Assembly: GCA_039096225.1 (NCBI GenBank)
Contig: JBBPEB010000021.1
Coordinates: 372,001 to 436,000, forward strand
Direction of reading: 5' to 3'
Origin: Blastocystis sp. Blastoise
Taxonomy: Eukaryota > Sar > Bigyra > Opalinata > Blastocystidae
DNA length: 64,000 nucleotides
The position numbers and the translations under genes are program-made. Positions 43,782 through 63,037 of this stretch are shown piece by piece. Under the pieces are notes generated by a model, which was not told the DNA's origin, did no database searches, and saw only the letters and a program-made list of their open reading frames with translations. Position 1 is the stretch's first letter; the number at the start of each line of letters is the position of its first letter.

Positions 43782-46488
43782 TTATGTTTTTGTGTGTATT
43801 TTGTTTTTGGTTGAACTCAGTTGATATTTATTTTTTTTAAATAATTTTTTGCATAAACTCTTTTCTAATCTATCAGAGACTACTTCATAAATATGAAGTG
43901 TATACACATAATACACAATGAAAAATCAGTACACAAAGTTGCTCGTCTTATTTTATAGTACCAACTTTTTTAATGACAAGAGCGACTTATTAAAAAGAGT
44001 TAATCTAAAAAATATATAAGAATATGTTTATCTTCAAGAATATACAAATAATTTCCACTCAAATGAGTTTGAGCAAGTATCACTTGAATAATGTTCTTTC
44101 AAAATTAGTCTATTACAACATAAATGAGGTCTATATCGTCTGCAATTATTGTTAACGTATCTATCTTAAAAATTAGTAATATTTTATCAATAATTTAGTG
44201 CTAATTCTCATATTATTATCATTAAAAATCATTATTTGTTGGATATTATAATCAACCCTAAATCAAGACTAATATAAATGATAAAATAATCACTGAACAT
44301 TAAGAAATACACTACCTTTAGACACACAATTAACAACTGTTTTTTATAGTCTTATATATTGAGTTAACAATCCTACTCATAAAATAAATTAGTTAAAGAA
44401 ATAATATGTCAAGTTATTTATAAAATAATATCTATGTATAAACATATAATAAAAATTAAGAATAATGAAAAAGACAACAAAAAATTTCACACTCATTCCT
44501 TTACTCCATGAATATTCCTGATTACTGAAGTTCATAGAATGATTAACTAGTTTCTATTTTTATATATGTATAAAACATAAGCCGTGCTTATTTATATTAT
44601 TTATATTAAAATATTTGAAATTAAATTTAGTGTTTCAAAAAGAGGATTTTATTTTTTTTTTACATTTTTTATTGTTTTTCATAAAAACACTAACTAACTA
44701 TGATATTTTGATGGTTAATAATAAGTCACAGAGTATTGAAATTTTGGTATATTATGCATCTATCAATCTATATTATATATATAAACCTTGAAAACAATTA
44801 ATGAAATATTTATTGATTAAAGGGCACGATAACAATACCCTAAAAAGAGTTTTTAAAAAATGTATATTATGTCAAATATATATATGTTTTCTTTATGTGT
44901 TTATTTCTCTTTATTATATTTTTTGCAACTATAGTCGAATATCTATCATTTTTAAATAATTTAAAATTCTGAAATTCATTTATAATTTATATTACTTTAT
45001 TGTCAAAAAGTATGAAAAAATGCATTTCATTGTGTTGTATCATAATGTATTGATTCTAGAATTTTCACTATCATAATGTAATAGCAAGCATATAAACAGT
45101 TTGAAACTGCACATACTTTTGAATTTCTATTTTTCAATATGGGAAAAAAGAAAAAAGTGTAAAAAACTCAAAAAGCCATATACATATAATTTCTTTTGTG
45201 TTAATAAATACTTAAATATTTATATATAAATCTATATTTTACTAAATAGAGATACTTAACATTGTACTAATTTAATATATATAAACTGTTCCCAATCTAC
45301 CTGAAGAGATAGGTAACCTGACATTAATTAATAACAGAAAAAAAAACATTTTTTTCTGGCTTTTTCTTTCTTTTAGCAGCTTTCTTTATACCAGTAAGAA
45401 TTATTTGTTTTTCAAATATCATTTGAATATTTATATAAGAGAGTGTTAAATATATAAGAATATCTTTTTTTTTGTTTTTAATTCAATAATTATCAAGAAC
45501 TATCACTAAGTGTAACAACCCTTTTTTTAGAAAAACACTTTAACGTCAATTGAAAATGATTATTTTTCTCCGTAAGGAAAATATTAAAAAGATATTTATT
45601 AACATAATATTAAAGTTCACATAACATATATCTTATAACTATAAATTAAAATTATAAATAAATCAATTTGGTGAAACTAAACGCTTGCAAATCCATAATA
45701 AATCAAATTTTCTGTTTAGTGTTAATAAACTATGAAGAACTAATTTTTATGTTTTTTGCTTATTGTTGTAGTCAAAAGTATTTGGTACTCAAGAAAATAT
45801 AATTATTTTTAGTTTGATGATATTGGAAGTTAATCATTTTACAATTCAATAATTATAAAATATTTTATAATCTACAAAAATTATTATGAAAAATATTCAC
45901 GTCATATGCAACCTAAAAATAAAAATATGACTGCCTGAAATAAAAGACAGAAACCTGAAAATGAGAATTATGACATGACAAATATATTTATTGTTTTATT
46001 TATTTTATTAATTAGTTCAATCATTTAATCATAGTAAAATAGTTGAAATCAATTTGAGAAGAATCTGATTATTTATAATAGGGATTTCAACCCATTCAAA
46101 ATTTTATCTCATATATTTAGCTTTTAAGTCATTACAATATATTTAAAGTACTCTGTAGAAAGTAAATCATAATGAATTAAAACAAACGAAGAATATGAAG
46201 TTCAGTATCACGACCTAGAAGACAGTTTCAAAGACTTATTTGTCGACAAGATTATGTCAGAACTCATTCTCTATGTGTATTTACGAAATCAGAATGACCT
46301 AACAAAGTTTGATAGAGTACACCCTTGAAATGAATACAATTTGACTCTTATTTTTCTTCTTCATAAGGCACTAATGAAATATTTAATCATATGTTGTGTG
46401 TAATAGCACTGAAGCTTGACATAAAAAGTTATATAGCTAAGAAAAAAATATCACAGTTATTCTTTTATTTTAGAAAATAATCTTGAGA

Positions 46489-46530
46489 AAATACGCGTTT
46501 GAGAAAAAAACAATACGCGTTTGACAGATA
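46489..46530 (+). promoter_or_regulatory. paired ACGCGT element upstream of PFO-2
   Basis: ACGCGT at 46493-46498 and 46515-46520, 22 bp apart, in a block identical to the PFO-1 element (inverted), about 125 bp before the PFO-2 ATG. The surrounding intergenic DNA shows no comparable similarity, so the block appears functionally conserved. Confidence 0.75.
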
Positions 46531-46654
46531 TTCCGACGTGCTGACCATAATCTAAATAATTTTTTGGGGCAGGACATATTTGGTCATGACATTTTTTACT
46601 TCATACATTTTTTTTTCTGTGTTTTCAACAGTTTTATAGAAACTTTCACTTAAA

Positions 46655-50845
<4,191 letters not shown>

Positions 50846-50961
50846 ATATAAAAGGCTGATGTTTATTATGTAATTATGAAATCTATAGTATTATAAAATG
50901 TTCTATGAGTTTACTTTTTTATATTCTCCTATTAAATAAAAACTAAATGAAAATTATTCTA

Positions 50962-50971
50962 TTGTTTTGTT
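50962..50971 (+). terminator. TTGTTTTGTT downstream of PFO-2
   Basis: Sense-strand TTGTTTTGTT, followed by ATTGTTG, about 116 bp after the PFO-2 stop, in the convergent spacer with RPB7. Confidence 0.5.
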
Positions 50972-51114
50972 ATTGTTGTATAAAATCATATATATATATA
51001 TATACTATTATAATATAAAATAGAAACAATACAAATATTTTAAAATAGTTATTTTTTTAAAATTTAAAAACAGTATACTATGCAAAACTTCTATTATTAT
51101 TTAGTTTTGTTTAT

Positions 51115-51775
51115 CTACATTTGATTATTACTTTCAGGACCTAAATAATCACCACGAATAGTAGCTGTAATACCCTATAAATGACAAAATAAACAATATA
51201 TACATATATAAAATATTACGATTTTAGTATTATGAATGTTAACACCAATAATTCGAACTCTTAAATGTGTGTCAACTTTGATAACTTCATTATCAGCATT
51301 TTTATAACAAGAAGTTTCAGGATCAAAACTGTTCATATAATCTTCAAGGAAACAGTAAATAATTAAGAAAAATATAAAGATAATTTGTTTCATGAAAAAA
51401 TAATAGGATTATTAAAAAAAAGTGTATAAAGGATATGCTTTTAGAAATAAAAATATTATCAATAGGACCAAATTTACAAAAAACACCTTCAGATCCAACA
51501 GAAGATACACAACAATCTAATACTTCATTTTTAAAAGGACGATATAATAAAGCAGTAAATCGAATTTTGAATTTTGAATAACCAGTATCATTATCAATAA
51601 GTCCGATACCAATATTATCATTAATATCTAAAACTAAAATTACAAAACCTAGATTACCAAGAAGACATCCTTCAACCATATCACGTAGCTGAGCCTTCAC
51701 TCTATCCTTGAGTCTTCTACCGAGATATTGTGGATGAATAGAAATGATATGGTCTAATTCTTTTTGAAAGAACAT
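51115..51775 (-). CDS. RPB7: RNA polymerase II subunit RPB7 (172 aa, 3 exons)
   Basis: RPB7 forms the RPB4/7 stalk of RNA polymerase II. Exons: 51439-51775, 51220-51341, 51115-51174. The first intron starts with GC (GCATAT) rather than GT and ends in AAG; using it restores the frame and gives exactly the family's usual length of 172 aa. The N-terminal tip domain reads HPQYLGRRLKDRVKAQL and VEGCLLGNLGFVI. The OB domain reads YRPFKNEVLDCCVSSVGSEGV, then RVRIIGV, and the C-terminus is TIRGDYLGPES. The chosen ATG gives MFFQKEL, matching the family start. Confidence 0.93.
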
Positions 51776-52642
51776 TTTCAATTATTCTGGAAATTATATA
51801 TATATATTTCTTTGATTAATAATAAAACCCTTTATTTAGATAAAAGAGTGTTTATAGAATAATGAAGAAAATATTACATTTTGTGAACGAAAATACAATA
51901 TAATCATGAATGCTATATCGTTTTTTTTTCAACACTTTTTTTTTTAAATATGTGCAATCTGTGTTGTACATAGCATATCATTATATTTAACAACATTGAA
52001 GACTATATATATATGATATTTATATAGAAAATATAAATTATCAAAAGACTATTTTGAGATCTAATTATATATATTCATCTAACTGAAATTTTTGTTTCAT
52101 AAAAAGTGTGTGCGTTTTATTATTGTTTTAAATACAATAAATTTAATAGAGATTATAGTTATTTTTCTATATAGTATTAGAAATTCATGTCATAATTGTG
52201 TTAGACTTATATGAATAGATGTATACATAAAATATTCACATGAAAAACATGTTAATATTCTAAAATAGTGTTTATACTCTTGTATAGGTTTAAAAAACAT
52301 TGAAAACAATACTAAATGATGAACTACTTACTTTTTTACTTCCTTATAGACAATATATATCTATGTATATGCGTTAGAAATACAGATATAGACATTTGAT
52401 CTAATTATTTTTTGTATATTCTTTCTGTATTTAATTTAAGTACATTAGTCTTGCCAGTATTTATATTATTTTTATTTTTATTCTGTTGAAATCACAAAAA
52501 TAAAAGTATATCTCAAATGAAGAAAATCTTTATGAATATTTTGTTATTTATTAAGAGTAATTTGAAATAATCTAGGAAAAAGATGCTGGACGTATATGAA
52601 TAACATACTTTGGTTTTTGTATTCTGATTTGTATAGTATATT
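51776..52642. other. divergent intergenic region RPB7/ERGIC3
   Basis: An 867-bp A/T-rich region between divergent genes. It contains poly-T tracts near 51922 and 51938. No gene or repeat was recognised. Confidence 0.5.
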
Positions 52643-54990
52643 ATGTTTGCCAATATTGGTGAAAAACTAAAGAAGATCGATGTATATCGTTCAACACAAG
52701 ATGATTTTACTGTGAAGACAATGTCAGGTGCAATTATTTCTATTATAAGTGTAACATTGATGATTGTACTTTTTTCAACAGAATTTATTGCAACGATTCG
52801 TCCTGTATTTGATAATATTATCATTTTTTTACTCTAAATTGTTATATATATTATATATTTAATATATGTAGGAACAATACGAAAAACTTGTTGTCGATAA
52901 AACATTAGATCAACCCATGGATGTTCATTTTGATGTAAACTTTCCTTTGATTCCTTGTTCTTTACTTGCTGTTGGTGCTCGTGATGCTCTTGGTGAAGAT
53001 AGACGTGATATTATTACTAATATTTTCAAGCAAGATTTAGATATCAATGGTAATTTGATAGGTAATGAAAATAAAGATGAAGTATGTTTTTTATAATTAG
53101 ATATTTTTAATTATATATAAATCTTTATATAAATGATTTTAGCTTGTTCATACTGCTGTAACAAAAGAAGAATTATTAGTATATATATATTATTGTTTAT
53201 TATTAATAATAATAATTATTATTATTTAGGCTGAAGAGAAGAATAGTAAGTGTGATGAATCTTTCTCGTTGCTTTCTATTGAATATAATTATTCTCTTTA
53301 GGTACTCAATGTTTACCTTGTTATGGTGCGGATGACGTCGTGACACGTGCTTCTCCAGATGCTCCTGCCTGCTGCAACACGTGCGAAATTCTTATGGATG
53401 CCTATAAGAAGAAGATGTGGAGTCTTGATAAAATTATGAAAACTCCAGTTGTATATATACATATATGGTGATATATTATATATTTAGTGATTTATGCTAT
53501 ATATTTAGTGATATATTATAGATTTAGTGATATGTTATATATTTAGTGATATGTTATATATTTAGTGCTTTATGTTATATCTATATATAGTAATTTATAT
53601 TATATAAATATGAATATAAATATATAATTATATATAATATATATATAGTGTAAAGACTTCGATGGTTTTAAGAATTGGAAAGAAGGTGTAGAGAAAGGTT
53701 GTCATATCTATGGATCTATTAATGTCAATAAGGTTGGTGGTCATATCTTCTTAGCTCCTTCTAAAGCTTATACACTTATGAGAGAACGAAATTTAGATTG
53801 GAATACCATGTATGTCATATAATCTATTCTCTACAGATTATATATATATATATTTATAATATTTAATTTATATACTATTCATATTGATTCTATTGGTTTT
53901 ATTCCTCTATATTTATAGGCAAAGAGTATATAATGTTTCTCATACAATTAACAGTGTTACTTTTGGACCTAAATATCCTGTATATATCTATTCATCATCA
54001 TCTTCTTCTTCTATTCCTATTTATCATGTATATACTATTATATACTATAGGGACGTACGTCTCCCCTAGACAATCGTTCTTTTACCATGAATGACACTAC
54101 GGGCATGTATCAGTATTTCGTTAAAGTTGTTCCTACGACATATAAAGTAGGCAAACAATCACTAGATACCTATCAGTATGATCCCTATTCTCTATTATAT
54201 ACTCTCTATTATATTACTAGAGGACATTATTATATGCTTTCTAACCTATACTCTTAATAAATAGCATTATTGTCTATTTTCTATTTTATATTCTCTAACC
54301 TATACTCTTAATAAATAACATTGCTATATATTCTCTAACCTATACTCTTAATAAATAACATTTCTTTATATTCTCTAACCTATACTCTTAATAAATAATA
54401 TTTCTATATTTTCTCTATTATAACATTAGTAAATAATATTATATATATTCTCATCTTGTTATTTCGAGTATATGCTACTTTATATAATACTCCTTTTATC
54501 TCTAATTTCTTATTTATATATATAATATATATTTTTCTTCTTAATAATACATGTTGTTATGTTTATAGGATCTCGGAAACTCATCATTTCCGTCAAATGA
54601 CAGATAAATCGTCATTCCTTTTCCCTGGTCTCTTCTTCGTCTACGATATATCTCCTCTTCGATCTATTGTCACCGTCGAAACAAAACCCGTTGGCGCTTT
54701 CTTCACTTCTGTTTGTGCCATTCTTGGAGGAATATTCAGTGTATATATATATACTATTTCTTAAGTTTCTCTATTTATTATGACTTCTATACTTATATTA
54801 ATTGATTATTCATAAGTATAACTAATAACTATAATATCTATTCAGATATTCTTTATACTTCTCTTGTATATAGATGATGGGACTTCTTGATTCTATTATT
54901 TATGAATTCACAAAGAAAATAAACAATAAATCTTCTGTATTGGATAATAAAAAACCATTAATTCCTATTCCTACTGCTAAAAGAGACTAA
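52643..54990 (+). CDS. ERGIC3/ERV46 ER-Golgi cargo receptor (402 aa, 10 exons)
   Basis: ERV46-type receptor cycling between ER and Golgi in COPII vesicles with ERV41. Exons: 52643-52804, 52872-53081, 53143-53178, 53230-53245, 53302-53450, 53649-53809, 53919-53979, 54051-54175, 54569-54740, 54874-54990; all phases agree. Exon 4 is a 16-nt micro-exon. The N-terminal cytosolic part (DDFTVKTMSG) precedes TM1. The lumenal domain holds CLPCYG, ACCNTCEILMDAY, CKDFDGF and GCHIYGSINVNKVGGHIF. A second TM (FFTSVCAILGGIFS) precedes a short basic cytosolic tail. Confidence 0.9.
54239..54410 (+). repeat. tandem repeat inside ERGIC3 intron 8
   Basis: Four copies of a CTAACCTATACTCTTAATAA-type unit, with variable TTTCTATATT linkers. 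They lie inside the longest intron of the gene (54176-54568). Intron 5 (53451-53648) likewise carries repeated TTTAGTGATATGTTATATA units. Confidence 0.75.
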
Positions 54991-55761
54991 GTCACTTATA
55001 TATATTCTTAAACTTGATTTTATTATTATCATATTGATTAATCTCTTTTCTTCTAGTTATTGGATTATACTTATTATTTAGTCATATTCTTTGTTATTAC
55101 CTCAATAAACATATCATAAATACTAAATTCATGTAAAAAAACAATTATTAAGTTTTTTTTATTTGAAATAACACAAATAATATTTGACATTAATCAATTT
55201 TTCTATGTTAATCAACCTACCATTCTCATAATCTTTGATGAGAATTCAATGTCCTATTCAATCAAATATGATATACTATTATCTCGCCAAGAATTGTGAA
55301 CAGTAATGCATACATTCCATGTTTTAAAGGGATACTGCTCTAAAAGAAAAAGATAGCTTGAAAACGTTGTTTACTGAACTACCAATTAAAAATATACTAA
55401 ACATATAATTTTTAACGATAAAACAGTCTGATGTTCTTTTTTCCAAATGATCCTTTTTTGGAAAAAAGAAAAAGAATTTGTTTTTTTAGTTAACTCTTGA
55501 AGTTATTATTTTGATGATGTGTCTTTAATAATGAGAATAAACTCAAACTGGTTTTTCCGGTATCTCTCAGAGAACCGCAAATAACAAGAGATTCAAGCCA
55601 CACGACGCAACATAACCGCGGGTTTCTAGAAGACAAAAAAAAAAGATAGAGGTGGATAGTATTATTACTTTTTTTTTAATTCATTTATCTTTGATTGTTT
55701 TGTAGACATCAGAGGTTTTTAACAAATTAGTATTTGAATATAAATTAGAATTGAAATTGAG
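54991..55761. other. intergenic region ERGIC3/endosulfine-like gene
   Basis: A 771-bp spacer. A short GC-containing patch (CACACGACGCAACATAACC) near 55598, about 160 bp before the next ATG, may belong to a promoter. Nothing else was recognised. Confidence 0.5.
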
Positions 55762-57008
55762 ATGAGTCACTTACAAGAAGAACCTAAAGTTACAATTGAA
55801 GAACCATTAGCAAACACTTCACTTAATAATTCTTCACAATCATCACACAATATGTCACAGCCATCAAAAAGTAGTCAACTTTCTGATACTGTTGGATTTG
55901 TTGCCGTTAATTCTATTGAAAAATTAGAAGTTATTGATAGAGTTGCACCTATCATACAGGAGGTAAATTAATTATAACATAGTTGATCTTATTCTTATTT
56001 ATATAATTCCATGTATATAGACTCCAGTCGTTACACCTAAAGCTTTTCGTATTTTTTTTTTTTTTGAAATATTGATATTTTATGGCATTATTTGAATCTT
56101 TATTATCTATAGCACTTCATCCTGCTTTAAGTGCTGTTCCTAATGGTGCTCCCAAATCTAAAGGAAAATATGGAAGTATATCATCTGGTACTTCAGCGCT
56201 TTTAAAGAATCGAATGAAACAAGGAGGTATTCAACATTTCGATTCTGGAGAACATTTCCGTCAAATGGCTCAAGATACTAAGAATAAACAAGCGGAAAAG
56301 GTATATATATATATATATAAATATGACTTGAAATAATAAATATAATAACTATAATTATTATATATATATATATAGAAGATTTTGAATAATTTCCATTCGG
56401 GATTATCTGGTGCCCCTTCTACGGATTCCTCGTCTATTCCTGAATCTCCATTAGCCTCTTCTTCTAACTTGAAACCTAGTCTTATCCATATGGCACCTAA
56501 TGCTCCTAATAAACAAGAATATCTAAATCATTCACATTTACAAGGGTCTCTACAGGGTTCTTTACGTGGTTCATCCCTTGCTTCCTCTCATGCACCTTCA
56601 TCTCTTGCACCTATTTCTCATGCTCCCTCATCTCTTGCTTCTTCATCTCTTGCACCTATTTCTCATGCTCCCTCTTCTCTTGCTTCTTCATCCCTTGCTT
56701 CATCATCCCTTGCACCTTCTCATGCTCCCTCTTCTCTTGCTCCTTCCTCTCTTGCACCTATTCGTGAGCAACCTTTATCTGTATCCACATCTACTCTTAA
56801 TCCTTCTACACTAGAGTCTACTACAACTCCTATTCTCTCTCATCGTATTAATCCACTTCGAACTCCAAACAGACGTCTCAATAACTCTTTCGTCGATGCT
56901 CAAGGAAGAACCATCAATCGTCTCTCTAGTGCCTCTATTGAAAACTTCGGAAGTGATGAAGAAGATGCACTTGAAGAATATAACAAAGAAAATGGAATCG
57001 AAAACTAA
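55762..57008 (+). CDS. endosulfine/ARPP19/Igo1-like protein with Ser/Ala/Pro repeats (349 aa, 4 exons)
   Basis: Endosulfines, when phosphorylated by Greatwall kinase, inhibit PP2A-B55. Exons: 55762-55962, 56021-56048, 56113-56300, 56376-57008. The conserved core lies near residues 90-125: KGKYG, SALLKNRMKQG, then HFDSGEHFRQMAQ, where the Greatwall target Ser sits in FDSGE instead of the usual FDSGD. An N-terminal Ser/Gln-rich region precedes it. The long C-terminal extension (residues ~140-349) contains HAPSSLAPIS/SSLAS repeats and an acidic end (GSDEEDALEEYNKE). Most family members are much shorter and lack such an extension. Confidence 0.72.
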
Positions 57009-57568
57009 ATTATTATTATATATATATTGATTATATATATTCTTTGTATATTGTTTTTTTTTGAATATTTATATGTATTTCTTTTTTGTTGTTGGATTCA
57101 TTTGTTTTCTGATTTCTTCCTTGTTCTTATATGTTTATTATTATATTTATATAATATAGATTTTTTCGATATACGTATATTCGCATCCAAGTATCTATAC
57201 ATTCGTTTTTCTGTTTATATTTACTTATCTGTTTTATCTATACCATTTTTTTTGTCTTATGCTATAACATATTTATATGATTAAGTTGTCTTTGGTTGCT
57301 CTTATTCGTATTTATTTTCCACCCTGTAAATAATTTTTTTTTTGTTTTTGTTTTGTTCGAGAAAAATGTTTTATTTTATTGTTACAAAATAATATATATA
57401 GTCTTTAAGAGTATTAAATAACATACATATATATTATTGATTCAAATAACTTATTTGTATTGTGTTTAATATATATATATTATTAATTAATAAACAATGT
57501 ATTTTCTAATAACAATAAAACAAATATTAAACATACAATATATCAATTTGATTGAGTAATACTATTTA
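57009..57568. other. convergent 3' spacer
   Basis: A 560-bp AT-rich spacer between the stops of the endosulfine-like gene and PDCD2. TTGTTTTGTT occurs near 57347 (plus) and a variant, TTTGTTTTATTGTT on the minus strand, near 57522. No gene seen. Confidence 0.5.
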
Positions 57569-58966
57569 TTACTCAACTTGATCTTCCAGTATATCTTCTT
57601 CGTCTGATTCAATCTCATCGGTATTATCAAACATTTGAATATATGTATATTCAGGAACATATTGAGAACCATCTTTATTTTTAATGGAACAAGATTCAGA
57701 ACATGTATAAATATTAATAACACCAAAATCAATAGATGGAATGTGCTTACCTTGTTGTTCTAATGTATATATAATTTGTGGCATAATTTGGATTTCACAT
57801 TTTCGAGGAGCCCCACAAAGTGGGCATGGAGGGATATTCTGTTCATCCAATAGATTATTATGAGATACCCATAGAATGGATGAATTGTTCCATTGATATA
57901 TTCTCATAATCTGTTGTTTAGCATATTTTACTCTATTCATAAACTTATATATATATGGATCTTTCATAGCACTCTTTTTAAATACTTCTTTTATATCTAT
58001 ATCTGTAGCTACAGATGAATCGAACTCTATATTATTATAAGTATATTCATAATAATAATAAATATAATAAGTATAATAATACTAAGTATACTAATACTAA
58101 TAGCATACCATCATCTTGTTTTAGATACTGATTATACTCTTTTTCAATTTCTTTTTCTTTTTCTTCATCAATATACTCAGTTTCATCATCCAAATAAACC
58201 TATATAATAAATATTATATATAAATATTAAATAATAAATAGAATAAATATATAAATATTAAATAATAAATATAATAAATATATAAATAATAATAATAATA
58301 ATAATAACAATAATAACAATAATATATATACTTCTAGTTCAGGAAGAATTTGATATACATATGATGCTTGAATTGGTTTTTTAGGCTTATTTTCACACTC
58401 ATACATATGTCCACATAACATATCATGTATCTATATATATAAAGTAATATATAACTATTTATATGTCATTTTATAAATAGTTTATATAAAGAAATAAATT
58501 TTATAAAACAAATGATTACTTTATGTTCTTTTGAGCAGTAGAATCGTTTATTGCATTTCTCACACGTAATACTACTCTTCTGATTACAATAATTACATAA
58601 ATTATTCTTCCAGTAAAGAGGGCTGCTAGGATCCGATTTATCAGAAACGTCGGAACTATTGTCACTTTTATAATACTTATTGTCATGAGGAAGCTGACAT
58701 CGAAGCGCAACACATTCTCCATGACTAATACAATCCTCCTTACTACAAATAAACACGTAAATACAACGATGATAACACTCTTCTTGATCATCAAGAGGTA
58801 AATAACACTGTGCAAGAAGCATCAAAGGACTTTTACAATTCTTACAGAACAATGCATCAGGGACATGCTCAGGATCAAGCCAAACAGGTTTCCCACCAAT
58901 TTTACTACTATCCCAAATATTCCAATGCTCCTGCATAGGAACCGGAAAAGCTAGATCGACAGACAT
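57569..58966 (-). CDS. PDCD2/TSR4-like protein (364 aa, 4 exons)
   Basis: PDCD2 family proteins act as chaperones for ribosomal protein uS5 in small-subunit assembly. Exons: 58520-58966, 58332-58430, 58109-58199, 57569-58026; phases close. The N-terminus shows IGGKPVWLDPEHVPDALFC, CKSPLMLLAQCYLPL and RCIYVFICSKEDC. A MYND-type zinc finger follows (CNYCNQKSSITCEKCNKRFYC, then H and C from exon 2). The C-terminal PDCD2 domain includes NNLLDEQNIPPCPLCGAPRKC and IDFGVINIYTCSESC. An acidic linker separates the halves and the protein ends in an acidic tail. Confidence 0.9.
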
Positions 58967-59447
58967 TATCTAAAAAAAAAATTTCCAAGGTTAACAAAAT
59001 TTTATATATATATTTTTTAAATTCTTCTTTATTTCTTTCTTAATATTTTTTAATTTTGAAAAAAATAATTTTTGAACAGATCTTCCTTATTGTTTTTTTT
59101 TGATATACTTGAAAGGTTTATTAAATTTTTTTGAGTGAAATGATTATGAGAAAATACAAGAATTTTGACATTATTATTGGCAGTACACGATTCAAAGAAA
59201 ATGAAATTTAATATTCAATACTCTTAAATGATATCTATAGTTTTTTTGATACTTGATTTTGTGTTATTGATTTCTATTGATCACTTTCTTCTTTAAGAAT
59301 TATCAAGACAATGGTTAAACGAAGGTAAACGATAAATAGCACATTACTATGCTAATATTAGAAAAACGGAAATAAAACAAAAGAAAAATAAAATGAAAAA
59401 AATGGAATATAAATATTGATATAGTACTATTATTAGAAATATCTGCA
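58967..59447. other. spacer between PDCD2 start and GH20 stop
   Basis: A 481-bp AT-rich spacer with poly-A/T tracts. It must hold the PDCD2 promoter, but no motif was recognised. Confidence 0.5.
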
Positions 59448-62252
<2,805 letters not shown>

Positions 62253-63037
62253 TTATATGCTTTGGAGACGAAAATGAAAATAATAGATTTAAAAACACAT
62301 TTGAGAACAATTTCGTATCTTCATGTTTATCTGGAAATCTCTTATAAAATTATAATATTTACTACAGTTATACACTATTCAGAACAATAGGAATTGATTT
62401 ATTATTCTAATAGAGAGTTGCGTTCCATTATTTAGTGAATCAGAAAATATTTGTGAATAAATTGCCTTTATTCTCTATAGTCTATTTAGATAGAAACATT
62501 AATGGTATATAGACAACTTTATTAATGCTAAATTTGAAGAGAAATTAGTAATTGTGGTTTTCAGTGGTGGTTTTAGTACTAGATATAATTGTTATAATTA
62601 TATATTAATAGAAATCAAAGTAGTTGATATATCTATGACGAATATATTTGTATGAGTACTTTTGTGAATAGAAATTTCATAATTATGTTCAGTATAAAAA
62701 TAATGAATAAAAATAGTATTCAAATCAAGATGGAGTACTTTTATATAAATGGATTTATATATATTATCAATTATTTTCGGAATATATAATACTTTTAATT
62801 ATTTCGATGTCATCAATGTCCATATATACTATTTTCTTTCATTATAAAAAATATAAAGAATTCTTTTATAGAAGTATGCTAGAGTGCTTGTATAGAATCG
62901 TAGTTATGAAGTCAATAGAATAACAAAACATAAAACAAATAAAGACAAACAACTACATATAATAAAAGAGAAATAATATATGAAACATCAAAATATGAAA
63001 AAAAAAAAATGGAAATATTTTTATATATCGAAACCTA
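62253..63037. other. intergenic region, no gene seen
   Basis: A 785-bp AT-rich spacer between the GH20 start and the stop of the next minus-strand gene. No feature recognised. Confidence 0.5.

Larger units (their letters stand above)
43651..46654. other. 3.0-kb divergent intergenic region between the PFO genes
   Basis: AT-rich DNA with no supported reading frame. The only recognisable elements are the two mirror-image ACGCGT boxes close to each PFO start. The middle (~43800-46480) holds nothing I can name. Confidence 0.6.
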
